DNA of 64,000 nucleotides from Mycteria americana. Lineage: Eukaryota > Chordata > Aves > Ciconiiformes > Ciconiidae. Made by a program: the position numbers and the translations under genes. The notes under the pieces were generated by a model. It ran no database searches. It was given only the letters and a program-made list of their open reading frames with translations, and was not told the DNA's origin. The stretch lies in the NCBI RefSeq assembly GCF_035582795.1, contig NC_134367.1, positions 115,530,062 to 115,594,061 on the forward strand, given 5' to 3'. Position 1 is the first letter of the stretch, and each line of letters opens with the position of its first letter. Of this stretch, positions 1 to 10,557 are shown piece by piece.

Positions 1-3000
1 AACAATTTGACTGCTAAGTACAGACGGGCACTTGAGTGCCGATTAGGTGACTTTAATGAAACATTACTCCATATCATTTCTTTCTTTGCTGAGCAAGGAA
101 ACTCTTGATTGCAGCTGGCCTTAAATCTTTAGAATGGGAACTGCAGACAGGAGTGTTTTCTCTCTGAAGGTTTTAGTTCTACTTCAGTTTTACTTTGGCT
201 CCCATACACAGAAAGTTCTAATGCACTCAGGGATGGTGTTTGGTCAGCCAGTAGCTTTTTGTTTCGGTTGCGGTTTCCTTTGGGGGTTGCAGAGGCATGC
301 AGGAACTCTGTTGCATCTTAAATGTAAAGATAAAGCCTAGCCTTGCTCCTAGTAATGGAGAGGAGGTTTTGAAAGCACCCCATGAAAAAAAAAAAAAAAG
401 CAACCTGTTGCAATCTGCCTAATTGCTTCACTGCAGGCTGGAAGAGAGCATCCACAGGATTGCCCTGTCATACTGCAGGAACAGGGCCCCCAAATTATTC
501 CTCAATGAGGAAAGCACAAGAGAGAGACTCTTAATACAACGTTCAACTCATCTCTGCAAGAACAGCCCTCTCTTGCTTAATAACGGGCAGTTGCCTGTCA
601 ACTCAGAGCAAGAAAAAAAGTCTACCCTACTACCATCCAACAGAAGGAGGAGGAGGGTGGCCAGGTTTTTCCCCTCTCTTCACATTTCCAAGCCCAGAAA
701 CAAGGATGGGGTCTGAAATACAAATGCTCTGGCCCTAAGCATCTGCCTGTAGAGCAGGAAGAGCTATTTTCCCAGGTCATGAGATCACATCCTCTGGGCC
801 TCCGAGTATTGTAGGTGCCTGGCCAAGTCACGCAGTGCCTCTGCTCCCACCCAGGCCTAGACGACAAGTGTTTCACTAATACTGGTATGCCTAGAGCCCT
901 GGGCTGTTATCTGACCCTCTGGGCCATTCTGCTTTGCTCCTGGAGCAGGGCCATCACCTTACGCACATTCAGCTTTTTAAGGTAATGGCCCTCAAGGGCC
1001 AAGCTAGGGAAAAAGCTGTCAGGAAAGGTTGCGGTGAAGAAAATCAGAACTACAGGTGCCTCATACCAGAGAGCTTCTGGGTTTTGGAAATACAGTGGTG
1101 CAAACTATTCCAAACAGCAAAAGTGACTTCAGACCAGCGTGTGTGCCATGCAGTGACCACCACCTTGAACAAGAATCAAAGCACGTAAAAGAAAAACAAA
1201 TCCTAGCCTTGAGGAATCTGGGTCACTAGAGGAAAACAGGGGAGTAAAGTTCTCCCACAAGGACTCAGTAGATTTTATACCCACTTTGCTCTGGTATGAG
1301 TCATTCTCAACACCAAGCTGCAATGGGTGAAGGAGGTGAAATGCCTGGTACCCCTTGGTGAAAGCTGGGGCAAAAATATACTAGTCTACCACCTGCCTAC
1401 AACACATGGTGTATTACCAGCCTGCTACCTGTCTACAACACATGGTCCAGCTTGCTAGACTGCGTGCCCACCTCTCCAGATGTTGCATTTCAGAGGCCTT
1501 GCCACGTGTGATACTGCTGGATCTACCAAGCACTGGAGTCAGGAACAAGGGCGTGTTGGACCCTTAACTCCATAGTTTTCTTCCCATACACAGTGTGACT
1601 TCAGCCAGCCTCACTCACCTTGTCACCCCATGCCTAAAAAAAGACGTGACCATGACTCAAGAGGTGTTAAGGGCTATTAAGCTGCAAAGGGACCTTGTGC
1701 TAAGATTGAAAAAAGCCTGTGGTTATCTCCTCCTACTGCAAGGGACAGTATCTGCTGTCAATACCCCCACCACTGCCACATCTGACTTTCCAACAGGTGT
1801 AAGAGCATAGATTCAAGCAAGGTCCTGGAGAGCAGCCAGAAGAGCCCAAGCCAGTGACCTGCTCTCAGCCTGGTAGACTGTCTCAGTTGCTAGGTGAGCT
1901 CAGGAAAAAGCTGGTTCCTATAAGCTATTGGGTTGGTACTGATGGCGCAGGAAAAAGCATGGCATCCCTGAGGAACAGGACAGCTGGTGTTATGGGCAAA
2001 GCCCAAACCAAGGCCCTGCTCTACCCCAAGCTTCCTTTCTGACTTCAGGCAGGTCCTGCATGGCCCTTTTGAATCACCTGTGGGTCCCACCACCTTAACC
2101 CCCAGGCAGAGTCTCTGTTCAGGACAAGAGGGCAAACAGATGCTTTGGAAAGTCTTACCCATGAGCTGAGCACTGTATAAGATGTGCTCTCTGAGAAATA
2201 CTTTGAGTCCTAGGCTGCATGGTCATGAGTTTCTGTGACTCGTGAATCCTTGCTGCAGTGGGAAAATATCATCCCATAGAGAATAGTCTCCAGGACCTAG
2301 AAGTGGGTTCTGGGCTGTTAGGTGAAAAAACACTGCCAGGCTTCCCAGCACTGGCTGCACACCCAGTCCCAACATAGATCAGAGATGTGGGACAGGAAAG
2401 CTTGTCACCTCCACACCAGACACAAAGCCACTTGCAGAACATCCGCCCTTCTCAGACACCTGGCCTGGGTCTCTCAGCTCCCACCTGCAAGAAAACATAG
2501 GAGTCACAGCCAGGAAGGGATGTCAATTTGGACATCCTTGGGTTGAGGAGGGACATGGAACTGAGTCTCTCTTTTGCAGGTCAACACTTTAATCCCTGAG
2601 CAGTGTTACAACGGGGTGCAGCAATTACCACCTGCGGGGGATGATGTGATAGTGTAACTAGGACGTACATAAGCAACCTGAAAGCTAAAGTTTTGCAGCC
2701 TCCTATGCTGATGATGGCGTAATGCTGGGTTGTTTGTTTTGTTTTTTTTTTTAAATAGACTCTGAATCATCAGGTTGCCCCTCTCTTCTACTCAGGTTTC
2801 TCAGTACAAACTGGCTTAACTACACATTCTATGCTCTGTGCTTGGCTGTTAGTGAGACATCTAGCTGTGGAAAAAAGCTGGAGGTGATAAAAAGCTTGAC
2901 TTTCACAGCAAATTTAGTACAAACTCTGCGTACATTTGTGTGCACATGCACGTGCAGGCTCACTGCCTACACACACAGAGCATGAACTCCAAAGGCTACC

Positions 3001-4033
3001 TCGTGCACTGGCAGGTCTTGGCATCAGCAGCGGCTGCATGGCAACTTGTGCAGGTTGAGGATTTTTTCCTCTTGTTTGTATTTCAGAAGTGGAAAATGGA
3101 GGGGAAGGCAAATGTAAAGGGGGGAGGAAATAATGACATCAACTGTAAGCTTTGAGCTTCTTTTAAATTATTGAAAAAACAAGCAAGGCATGGGGAAATT
3201 AGCTACACAACCAAGTAAGGATATACAGTATCTGTGCGGAAAGAAGCGCCCAAACCTGAAAGCTCGTGGGTTCCCCCACACCCCCCCCATCTCCATTTCC
3301 TACACACCTTGCTCCTCCACTTCACGGCTATGATAATAAGATGGTCCTTGGCATTTGGGTCAGCGCAACAGCACTTCAGCACCCAAAGCAGCCCATTCTG
3401 CAGGATAAGAGGGGAGCTAGTCCAAGTTTTGCCCAGGCCCTTCCCTGCCCAGCTGGAGAACAGGGACACCCTCTCCTTTGTCAGCATGTAGAGGGAGGGT
3501 ATCTTCCCCTCACCTTTATCACCACCTAAATCCCCCTAAAATAAAAACCTCAAGATGCCATCAAAGGATTAAGGGGGGGGTGGGAAAGACTTTGTCTGCA
3601 AGTTAAAACTTGGCAAGCCAACTAAGAGCAGCAGGGCTCTGCCAGCCAGTGTTCAATAAGTTATCAAAATTATACTGTACTCTGAGCAACATGATCTAGC
3701 TTTATAATTAGATTCAAAGTTGGGCCTTCTATGAGCCAGCAGTCGTACCACAGACGTTCTAAATAATATTAATGATACCCTGGCTTCTTCTAAGTCAGTT
3801 TGAGCTCTGCTACCGCTTTTAGCAGCATCTTTTTCTGTCACTTCATTCCACAGGATTGTTTCACCATTTCAAACATACAAAGGAAAATTACTTTGTAATG
3901 GATGTGAGCAGAGTCCTTCTGAAGCACAAGTGCATGGGACAAGTAAGAAGGTTTAGCATTGTTTCAGAGGGCTGAAGCTCCCACCGTTTCAGGCACCTGA
4001 TGTGCTTTGCACTCATGTTTTGTGTTGTTTCAG
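1..4033. other. Upstream or first-intron sequence of CST7; no coding exon identified
   Basis: No exon of a recognisable gene was found. The signal-peptide exon of cystatin F should lie here or left of the window and must end one base into a codon, because the next exon starts with the last two bases of a codon. I checked the ATG-led stretches by eye and found none that combines a leader-like peptide with a phase-1 GT donor. The stretch contains an A15 run at 385-399 and a 20-bp near-duplicate at 1391-1410 and 1427-1446. Confidence 0.5.
1391..1446 (+). repeat. Two 20-bp near-identical copies, 36 bp apart
   Basis: ACCTGCCTACAACACATGGT at 1391-1410 recurs as ACCTGTCTACAACACATGGT at 1427-1446, with the intervening bases also partly similar (CCAGC.TGCTA). 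Old local duplication. Confidence 0.75.
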
Positions 4034-4206
4034 CTACAGATGTACCACCACCTCATTCAACCATGAAACCTGGCTTCCCTGTCCCGATGAACACAGACAA
4101 TCCTGGTGTTCGCAAGGCAGCTCGCTTTGGGGTTTACAGATACAACAACAGTTCCAATGACCTCTTTCTGTTTAAGGAATCACAAATAAACAAAGCCATG
4201 GTACAG
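4034..4206 (+). CDS. CST7: CST7 coding exon with mature N-terminus
   Basis: The acceptor is a T-rich tract ending in AG at 4032-4033 and the donor is CAG|GTAAGA at 4206/4207. The exon carries two bases of a split codon plus 57 codons, ending ...NKAMVQ. It contains the proline-rich start of the mature protein, the KPGFP segment, helix 1 (VRKAARFGVYRYNN) and the SND motif. Confidence 0.88.
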
Positions 4207-5198
4207 GTAAGAAGAGCCCAGACTTCTGGTGGCCCTCCAAGCCATTTACCAATTGACCCTCCTACAGAGCACCCAAGACATGGGAGCCCTGATTGTCCTC
4301 AGGACTGCTATGCATGCCTAAAGATAAACACCACAGGTCCCTCTGTCCCATTCAACTGCTCCAGAGGAGGCCTCCCCTCCCTCACCCTAGTAATTCAACG
4401 TAACACACTTTATCCACACCACCACACACAATTCACAGATGTAGCATTTGATTCCTAGCCAAAATTTTGGCATCCCTTTCCCCTGCCCTTACTTCAAAGG
4501 AGGAAACTACTTTCTCTAGATTGTCAGAGGGCTGAAATACATGCTCCACGTGGAAATTGGACGCACCGTGTGTAAGAAGAGGGAGCACTCCAGCCTGGAC
4601 AGCTGTCACTTCCAGAGCAAAAAAAAACTGCAACAGGTATGTGTCCAATTCCTTCAGGGTACCCAGTAACTGCAGGTGATTCTTGGCCATCTCTAGCTGC
4701 GTAGTCACCTTCAGACCAGCTCTGCCATGTCCCCGCAGATGTACAAGCCTCGTCTGTGCAGACCCAGCTGGGGTGAGGCAGGGTTATCAGTATAAGCAGC
4801 ATAGTACCTCTCACGCATCCAGGGCCAGCTCCCATCTGCAAGGAGTTGGACCAGACCCAGCCGTCTAGCCCATATTCCTGGATAAATGAGTGAAATTGTG
4901 CAGAAATAGAGTATGTGCTAAATAGAGAGATTTCCTGGGCAGGGGAAATCCTTACAGGGGCTTTCCCACTAAGATATGATCACTTAGCAAACAGTACTTT
5001 TCCCAGGCTACCACAGGTAGACAAAAAGATGCTGTTCTCTCCTACCCCATCACGGCCCACAATGCTGAGAACAACCATCAGCCATCTGAACTTTGTCACT
5101 AATTCCCCTTTTATTTGCAGATGCTGAGATGCTATTTTGAGGTCTGGATGATGCCTTGGATACATGAAGTATATGTCCCTGTTGCTCTCTGTCACTGA
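4034..5198 (+). CDS. CST7: Cystatin F (leukocystatin), three of four exons; signal-peptide exon not found
   Basis: Type 2 cystatin, a tight-binding inhibitor of papain-like cathepsins, in mammals acting in endolysosomes of cytotoxic and myeloid cells. Coding exons are 4034-4206, 4520-4636 and 5121-5198 (TGA), joined in phase 0 after a split first codon, giving about 121 residues. Features seen: KPGFP near the N-terminus, NDLFLFKES, the first inhibitory hairpin QIVRG (Q ends one exon, IVRG starts the next), the second hairpin MPWIHE, and four cysteines placed for the two standard disulfides (TVCKK/DSCHF and LRCYF/ALCH). SND in SSNDLF matches the legumain-binding site of other type 2 cystatins. 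NNSS carries N-glycosylation sequons. The two extra cysteines that dimerise human cystatin F are absent. Assignment to CST7 rather than another cystatin rests on NDLFLFKES-like similarity and the neighbouring APMAP and ACSS1 genes. The start codon is unresolved. Confidence 0.88.
4207..4519 (+). other. CST7 intron
   Basis: A 313-bp intron with GTAAGA donor and CTAG acceptor. It separates Q from VxG of the first inhibitory loop, a position shared by type 2 cystatin genes. No other feature was seen. Confidence 0.8.
4520..4636 (+). CDS. CST7: CST7 central coding exon
   Basis: Exactly 39 codons in phase 0, from IVRGLKYMLHVEIGRT to KKKLQQ, with acceptor TCTAG and donor CAG|GTATGT. It encodes the inner strands of the cystatin sheet and the first disulfide pair (TVCKK and DSCHF). 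Confidence 0.9.
4637..5120 (+). other. CST7 intron
   Basis: A 484-bp intron with GTATGT donor and TTTGCAG acceptor. Both flanking exons are in phase 0. No other feature was seen. Confidence 0.8.
5121..5198 (+). CDS. CST7: CST7 last coding exon
   Basis: 25 codons and TGA after the acceptor TTTGCAG. It encodes MLRCYFEVWMMPW and ends PVALCH, giving the PW of the second inhibitory hairpin and the C-terminal disulfide. The ending matches human cystatin F (PVLRCH) in length and spacing. Confidence 0.9.
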   Translation: MLRCYFEVWMMPWIHEVYVPVALCH

Positions 5199-5897
5199 CT
5201 CACCTTTCTCCATGAGCACCTGACTTACAAGGGATCTACCACCATGAGTTTTTCCTTGCCTGGACTGTTGAGGCCAAAACCATGGGGAAGTGGGGAATGG
5301 ATGTACAGAATCAGCACAGAGCTTTTCTCTCAAAGCACATGGTTGCTTTTCTCCCTTAGAAAGATGCTAAAAATCTGAGTGACAAAGACCTGCTTTGACT
5401 GAATTTATTGCTATCCAGTTGTGTATCTGTTTTTCCAAAACTAAACTGCAGATGATAGCATGTTGTCATTCATTCAGTAGAGAGCCATCCACCCTCTGGC
5501 TGAATTTCCAAGCAGTGTGAACACACCCAGGAAGCTCTGTTGGACTTGCTTTATTCTGTCATGAATCTTCACACAGCTATGATGTAAACAAGTCTAAACC
5601 TCACAGCACATGCTACTACAACACTGAGGAAAGCTTTACAACAATGGGATATTTTGCCTGGGAATACACACATACACACAAAAAGAAGTCTTAAGAGTCT
5701 CCAGTGCTAGAGAAAAGGTTAGACATATCTGTCAGGAATGCGTGAGGTAAGAGTTGTTCTTTCTTCAAGACAAAGAATATGGATAAGGCTGTCTTGAAAC
5801 ACACCCACAGCCCAGAAATTACAGTCTAACTAGTGCTTCTGCTTTAATCAAAAGCCAATCTATACTGTGAAAGGGCATGATTGCACATGCCAAGATG

Positions 5898-5903
5898 AAT
5901 AAA
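5898..5903 (+). terminator. CST7: Candidate CST7 polyadenylation signal AATAAA
   Basis: The first AATAAA on the plus strand after the stop, about 700 bases downstream, with a T/G-rich stretch about 25-45 bases further on. A second AATAAA lies at 6150-6155. Only transcript ends could decide which is used. Confidence 0.35.
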
Positions 5904-6644
5904 CCTAATCATATTCCCAAAGCATATTTTTGCTGAGGTTAAACAACATAGTTTCATTCAGGTTAATATAAGACATTCGATCTCTGGCTGACCACAGCTT
6001 ATATTCAAGTTTAGTAGAATGATGGTCTTCTCTAGGTGGGCTTCTACCATTCCTTAAGCCTTCACTCTTCATGTATGGGCAGATTACTGCTTACACTGGA
6101 CTAAGGCCCTTATTTGGAAGGATTTGGGTAACTGCTCCCTTAAAACAGCAATAAAGTCTGGGCCCATGTTCAGTTATACACAGATCAACACTTATAAATG
6201 GATAGGGTGCTGACCTAAGCTATGAAGAGCACTTTCTTTGCACAAACACCCCTTTTCTTCTGATAGTTGTTGCCTTTCTGCAGCAATATTGCAACTTCCA
6301 TTAGCAGTGAGACCCGCACTTTCAGCCTTTATAACAACCATTCAGTCAAGAAAGGCCAGTGAAGGGCTCCAGGCCAAGGTCCAGGGATCTTAAGGCAGAT
6401 GGCTCTATTAACAGCATAGCTGAGGTCTCTGCTCCAAGTAATCCCAAAGCAAACCTTTGCAGCCTGGGCAAGTCTCAAGTTCTGCTTCAGAAACATCACT
6501 TGTGATGAGCAGGTGGCCCAGCAGCAGTTCAAATTCAGCATCCACTGCCAGAGAGACAGCTGTGCTGCATCTTATCTTTGGGGGAAGCAGTCTCTTAGCT
6601 GGAAAAAAAAAAGATGTGCTCAAAAGAAACCTCCAGAAGGGCCA

Positions 6645-6677
6645 TGGATGGATGTAGTGTGGTACTACATTCATCCA
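6645..6677. repeat. Short inverted repeat (14-bp arms, 5-base loop)
   Basis: The arms TGGATGGATGTAGT (6645-6658) and ACTACATTCATCCA (6664-6677) are complementary at 13 of 14 positions, the odd pair being a G-T wobble, around the loop GTGGT. The stem is too short for a typical miRNA precursor unless flanking bases also pair. Confidence 0.7.
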
Positions 6678-9600
6678 TCACACAAGCCACCACTGGCAGC
6701 CTGATGCCAAAGACAAGGAAAAAGAAAGCCAACTATGGTGGCTCGAGTTGTCCATAAAGCAGGAAAGCCAAGCCACAGCTAAGTTTGTAAGAGGGCAAGA
6801 GGAGCCAGGAGGAGCTACTCTCCAAATCTCAAAGGGGTTAGCAATGATCTCAATCCCTCTTCCACTTCAGCTGGGTGCTTCACACAATAGCAAGAGCTTC
6901 CAACCAGGCTGTCAGCTCCAGACAGCCTGGGCCTAGAACAGGCCAGGCAGATCCACGTTTCTTCATTCAGCCTGCAGGACAGCCTGGTGCTCAGTAGCAG
7001 ATGTCATCAGCCTTTCCACATGCCACAGTGGGGGCGAGAAGGCAGCACACAATCAGCTTAGGTCTGTGCAGAGATTCATGCAGGCAGTAAGCCCACCACA
7101 GAACAGTCTCCCATGTGTGACCCTTCAAGCCCCTGGCATAAAGGGCTTCATCTCAGTCTCGTCACTGAGTCAATTCCCCATTTGTCAAAGAAACAAAAAG
7201 TTAAAGCCAAGTGAACCTGGCATCATGCAGGCTGACAAACGCAACGTGCTCTTGCTGCTCTCTCAAAGAAAGTGCAGCAAGATCTTTCGGACCTCTCTAT
7301 CCAAACAGGCTTGTTTGGAAGCATGTTTTACATAAAACTGTTGCCAGCATTTACTGCAACACAGATGGGCTCATTGCAACCAACACAGTGGGAAAGGAGA
7401 CAAGCACCTTCTGAGAAAGCCTTATGTTTACAGCTGCAGCAAAGTGTTTACTGTAACATTACAATAAGAAATGCATACTGGAACATCAGCATCCATCACC
7501 TTCCCCAGGTAACAGAGTTATCATGAGCACCAAAGAAAGAGGCAGAGCTAAAGTCAACTGAGCTCTTTGTATCACTCCAGACCACTTTGTTCAGGAAGGA
7601 TTTGGGCAATTAAAGAGTCTTGCATCAGGAGGACACTGCTAGCACTGACCTAAAAAACTGCAGCTACGTACCGTTTAATCACAATGACATGCGGCAGTCA
7701 AAAAGCCAATGTCTCTGCTCTCTGCATCTTTGCTAAAATTTACAACAAGGTTAACTGTTCACCAATTCACTCCAGGGCGTTCATACCCTTGCAGAGCTTG
7801 CTGAGGCTCTGACGTCTATTCCAGGCTACAAAGGGAATTAAATAAAAATAAATATTTCTAGCAAAGATTTCAGGCATCAGGAGAGAAGGGAAAGTTGTTC
7901 CTGCCAGCCCCAGATGCTGGAAAAATAGGAACAATCCCAGCAGTGACATTAAGAGCTTCTGGGACAACCAAAGCTGGTGCTTCAGAGGTATGGGTTCATG
8001 CAGGAGTGCTACAAACAAGCTGAAGGAACAGCTTCGTTCAGCTTCAGTTCTCTCTCCAGTATGCTGGAAGCACTGGGCTCAGTGCACAACATACTTTCTT
8101 GGCTCATCTGCTTATCAGGATACTTAGCCTCATCTGAGCCAGAGTTCCCTAACAGTCTGCCACATGGAGGGACTGGCTGCACACTGAGGAGACCTCCATG
8201 CACACAGTGCTACTCAAACCAAGCCAGCCTGCATTTCACCAGAGCTTCACAGCACCCAGTGATCTTCAGACAGAGATCTGCATTTGCTCAAAAGTTTTGC
8301 TATGGAATTATTTCCTCTCACACTCCTACTTTTTAAATTGCATAGGAAACAAGCTGCCTGCACCAAAATACAAAGCATTGCTGACTGACTTCCTACTTTG
8401 CATTCTCTTCACATCAGCAGCTCCACGTTAAGGACCTGGAAGGCCTTTCTATACCAGTTGTACCCGATTTCACAACCTGACTGACTTCCAGGACCCACTG
8501 ACAGCTGGGGGAGTCATGCATGCAGCTGCACGGAAGCAAGACAAGGTTTAACTGGCAGCAGCTAGATAAGGAGACTTCTGCTGGCTGGGAGGAAAAAACT
8601 TGTATATGACTGACTACAATCACTTACTGCTAAATTTTTCAGTCCCTACCTCAAACAGAGCAGCAAAATGACCTGCCCCATGTGCTTATTCTTTTACAGC
8701 ACTCTGTTTTCTAAGCAAGCTAGACAAGAAGGTCCAAGTGTCAGCACATCAGATCTCTGTTGTGATCACTGAGCAGACAGACCCAGGAGCTTAGGAGGAC
8801 ATTATCTCATCTGCAAAGGTTACTGCCACAAAGCAGACTCAGATTTAAAGGAAATTGGATTTATGCCAAGGCTTTGCAATCACTTTCATCAGCTGTCTAC
8901 ACTGAGATACCAACCTTTGCATAAAAGTGTCAGGGGCATACATGAGTTATCTTCCAGCAGCTCTACTATAGGAGAAGTTTGCTCCAGAAAAGGGACAGGG
9001 CACTTAGCTGTGGAATAGCATTTTAAATAACTTCAGCAAAATCTTCTTGATACTTGTGCCCCGCAGAAACATCTGTTCCACCAACAAGGCAAAACAAAAC
9101 ATACCTTTAAAATGCATAGCTGTGGTGTACTCCAGCTCAGTTCTTTATCCTTGGGCTGTTTTACTGCAGGGCTTTATGCTTCAGCAGACCCAAGCCCTTC
9201 AGGAGAGGGGTCACTGTTCTCCAATTCCACATCCCATAGTCTGTCCCAAAAGAAGTAAGACACAGGAAGCACCCTCAGGCACTTCTGGGAGTTGTGCAGA
9301 GATGGTTTCCTCCCTTCTTAGGGAGCCACAGCCCGTTTCTCCTGCCACCAAAAAACAATCTTGCCCTGACAAGACCTTTGGATACTGCTGTAAATGCTCC
9401 TGCTTCTTCCAGTGTGGGAGATGGGTCCACACTAGAGCAGAGCCAGCCTCAGAGCTGCAAAGGTGTAATGTTCCTGCACTGATACCATCAAGCGAGAAGA
9501 CAGAGCTGTTTTTTTCCAAGCCTGACTTGTTCCAGCTTTCCCCATTGCTCAAGGCAGATATGTCACCATCCATCTGAAACTGTAACATGCCATTGACTCA

Positions 9601-10538
9601 CGCTTCTGTGGAAGTGGAACGAGCCCATAAAAGCAGTCTTCAGAGGAGCACCAAGAGGAGTTTATGCCAGTTTGTTCATTCCACAGGCATTGTAATGCTG
9701 CTGCCTTACTCTGGGAGGATTGCATTTGAGGAACCATCAGGGATTAAAAGCACCTGAGCTTCTATGAAAACACTGTTCTTAAGCACCCCTTATGCTTAGT
9801 AATGAAAGAGCTCTGTGTCAGTCAACCTGTTTCATCTGGGTTCTACAGCAGACCATCCCACTTCCGCATACAAAGGATGGACTATCAGGATCCAGCACAG
9901 GACCAGGAATGGGTGCCAACACCATCTGAACTCAGAAAAGGCACTCCTCTCAGCCTCTGCAGACTTTGGGTCTCCTTGGACTGGAGGAATGCAGACCCTG
10001 CATTCAGGTACATCTCATAAGATCCTTAAATTGCACAATGACACCTCTGCCTGATATTGCAGTTCCACCCTGGTCCCCCACCAATGTTGCAGCCATCATA
10101 ACAGTAACTGGCCTCCTTTCAATTTTAGTGGCCACGGAGACATAGGCAGTCTTGGGCCAGACATATCTCTCCAGGAAGCATCAAGCATACTGACTTTCTC
10201 CTAGACCTTGGTGCTTCACATGCCACCATCCCACTCTGCTTCAGGCTGAGCTCTAACTTGCAGGGCCAAGCACAGCGCTGAAAAACCTTGCAGACAACTT
10301 TCAGGTCACTATCAAAACACAGGAGACAGCCAGATCACGTCCCTCTGAGGAAAAGACTGACCCATATTTATGTCCATAAAGCTCCAGCTAAAATGAAATT
10401 TTAAGGTTCCTATGACAAATGAAATACCAATGGCCTGGTTAAGTGGCCTGTCACCATGCAAAGTTTGTTGCTTAGAATGATATTAAGTTGTGCCACCTAC
10501 CACAGTTTACATTTGGTGCTTTACAGACTTCAGCGGTC

Positions 10539-10557
10539 TTTTTTTTTTTTTTTTTTT
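10539..10557. repeat. T19 homopolymer
   Basis: An uninterrupted run of 19 T in the CST7-APMAP intergenic region. No mobile-element sequence was recognised beside it. Confidence 0.9.

Noticed and set aside
2831-2890. Leader-like peptide MLCAWLLVRHLAV considered as the CST7 signal exon
   Set aside because: The available donors leave the exon in phase 0 or 2, while the next CST7 exon requires phase 1.
9047-9577. 176-codon plus-strand open frame between CST7 and APMAP
   Set aside because: Starts with a non-ATG codon, has no family resemblance and is overlapped by another long frame on the opposite strand.
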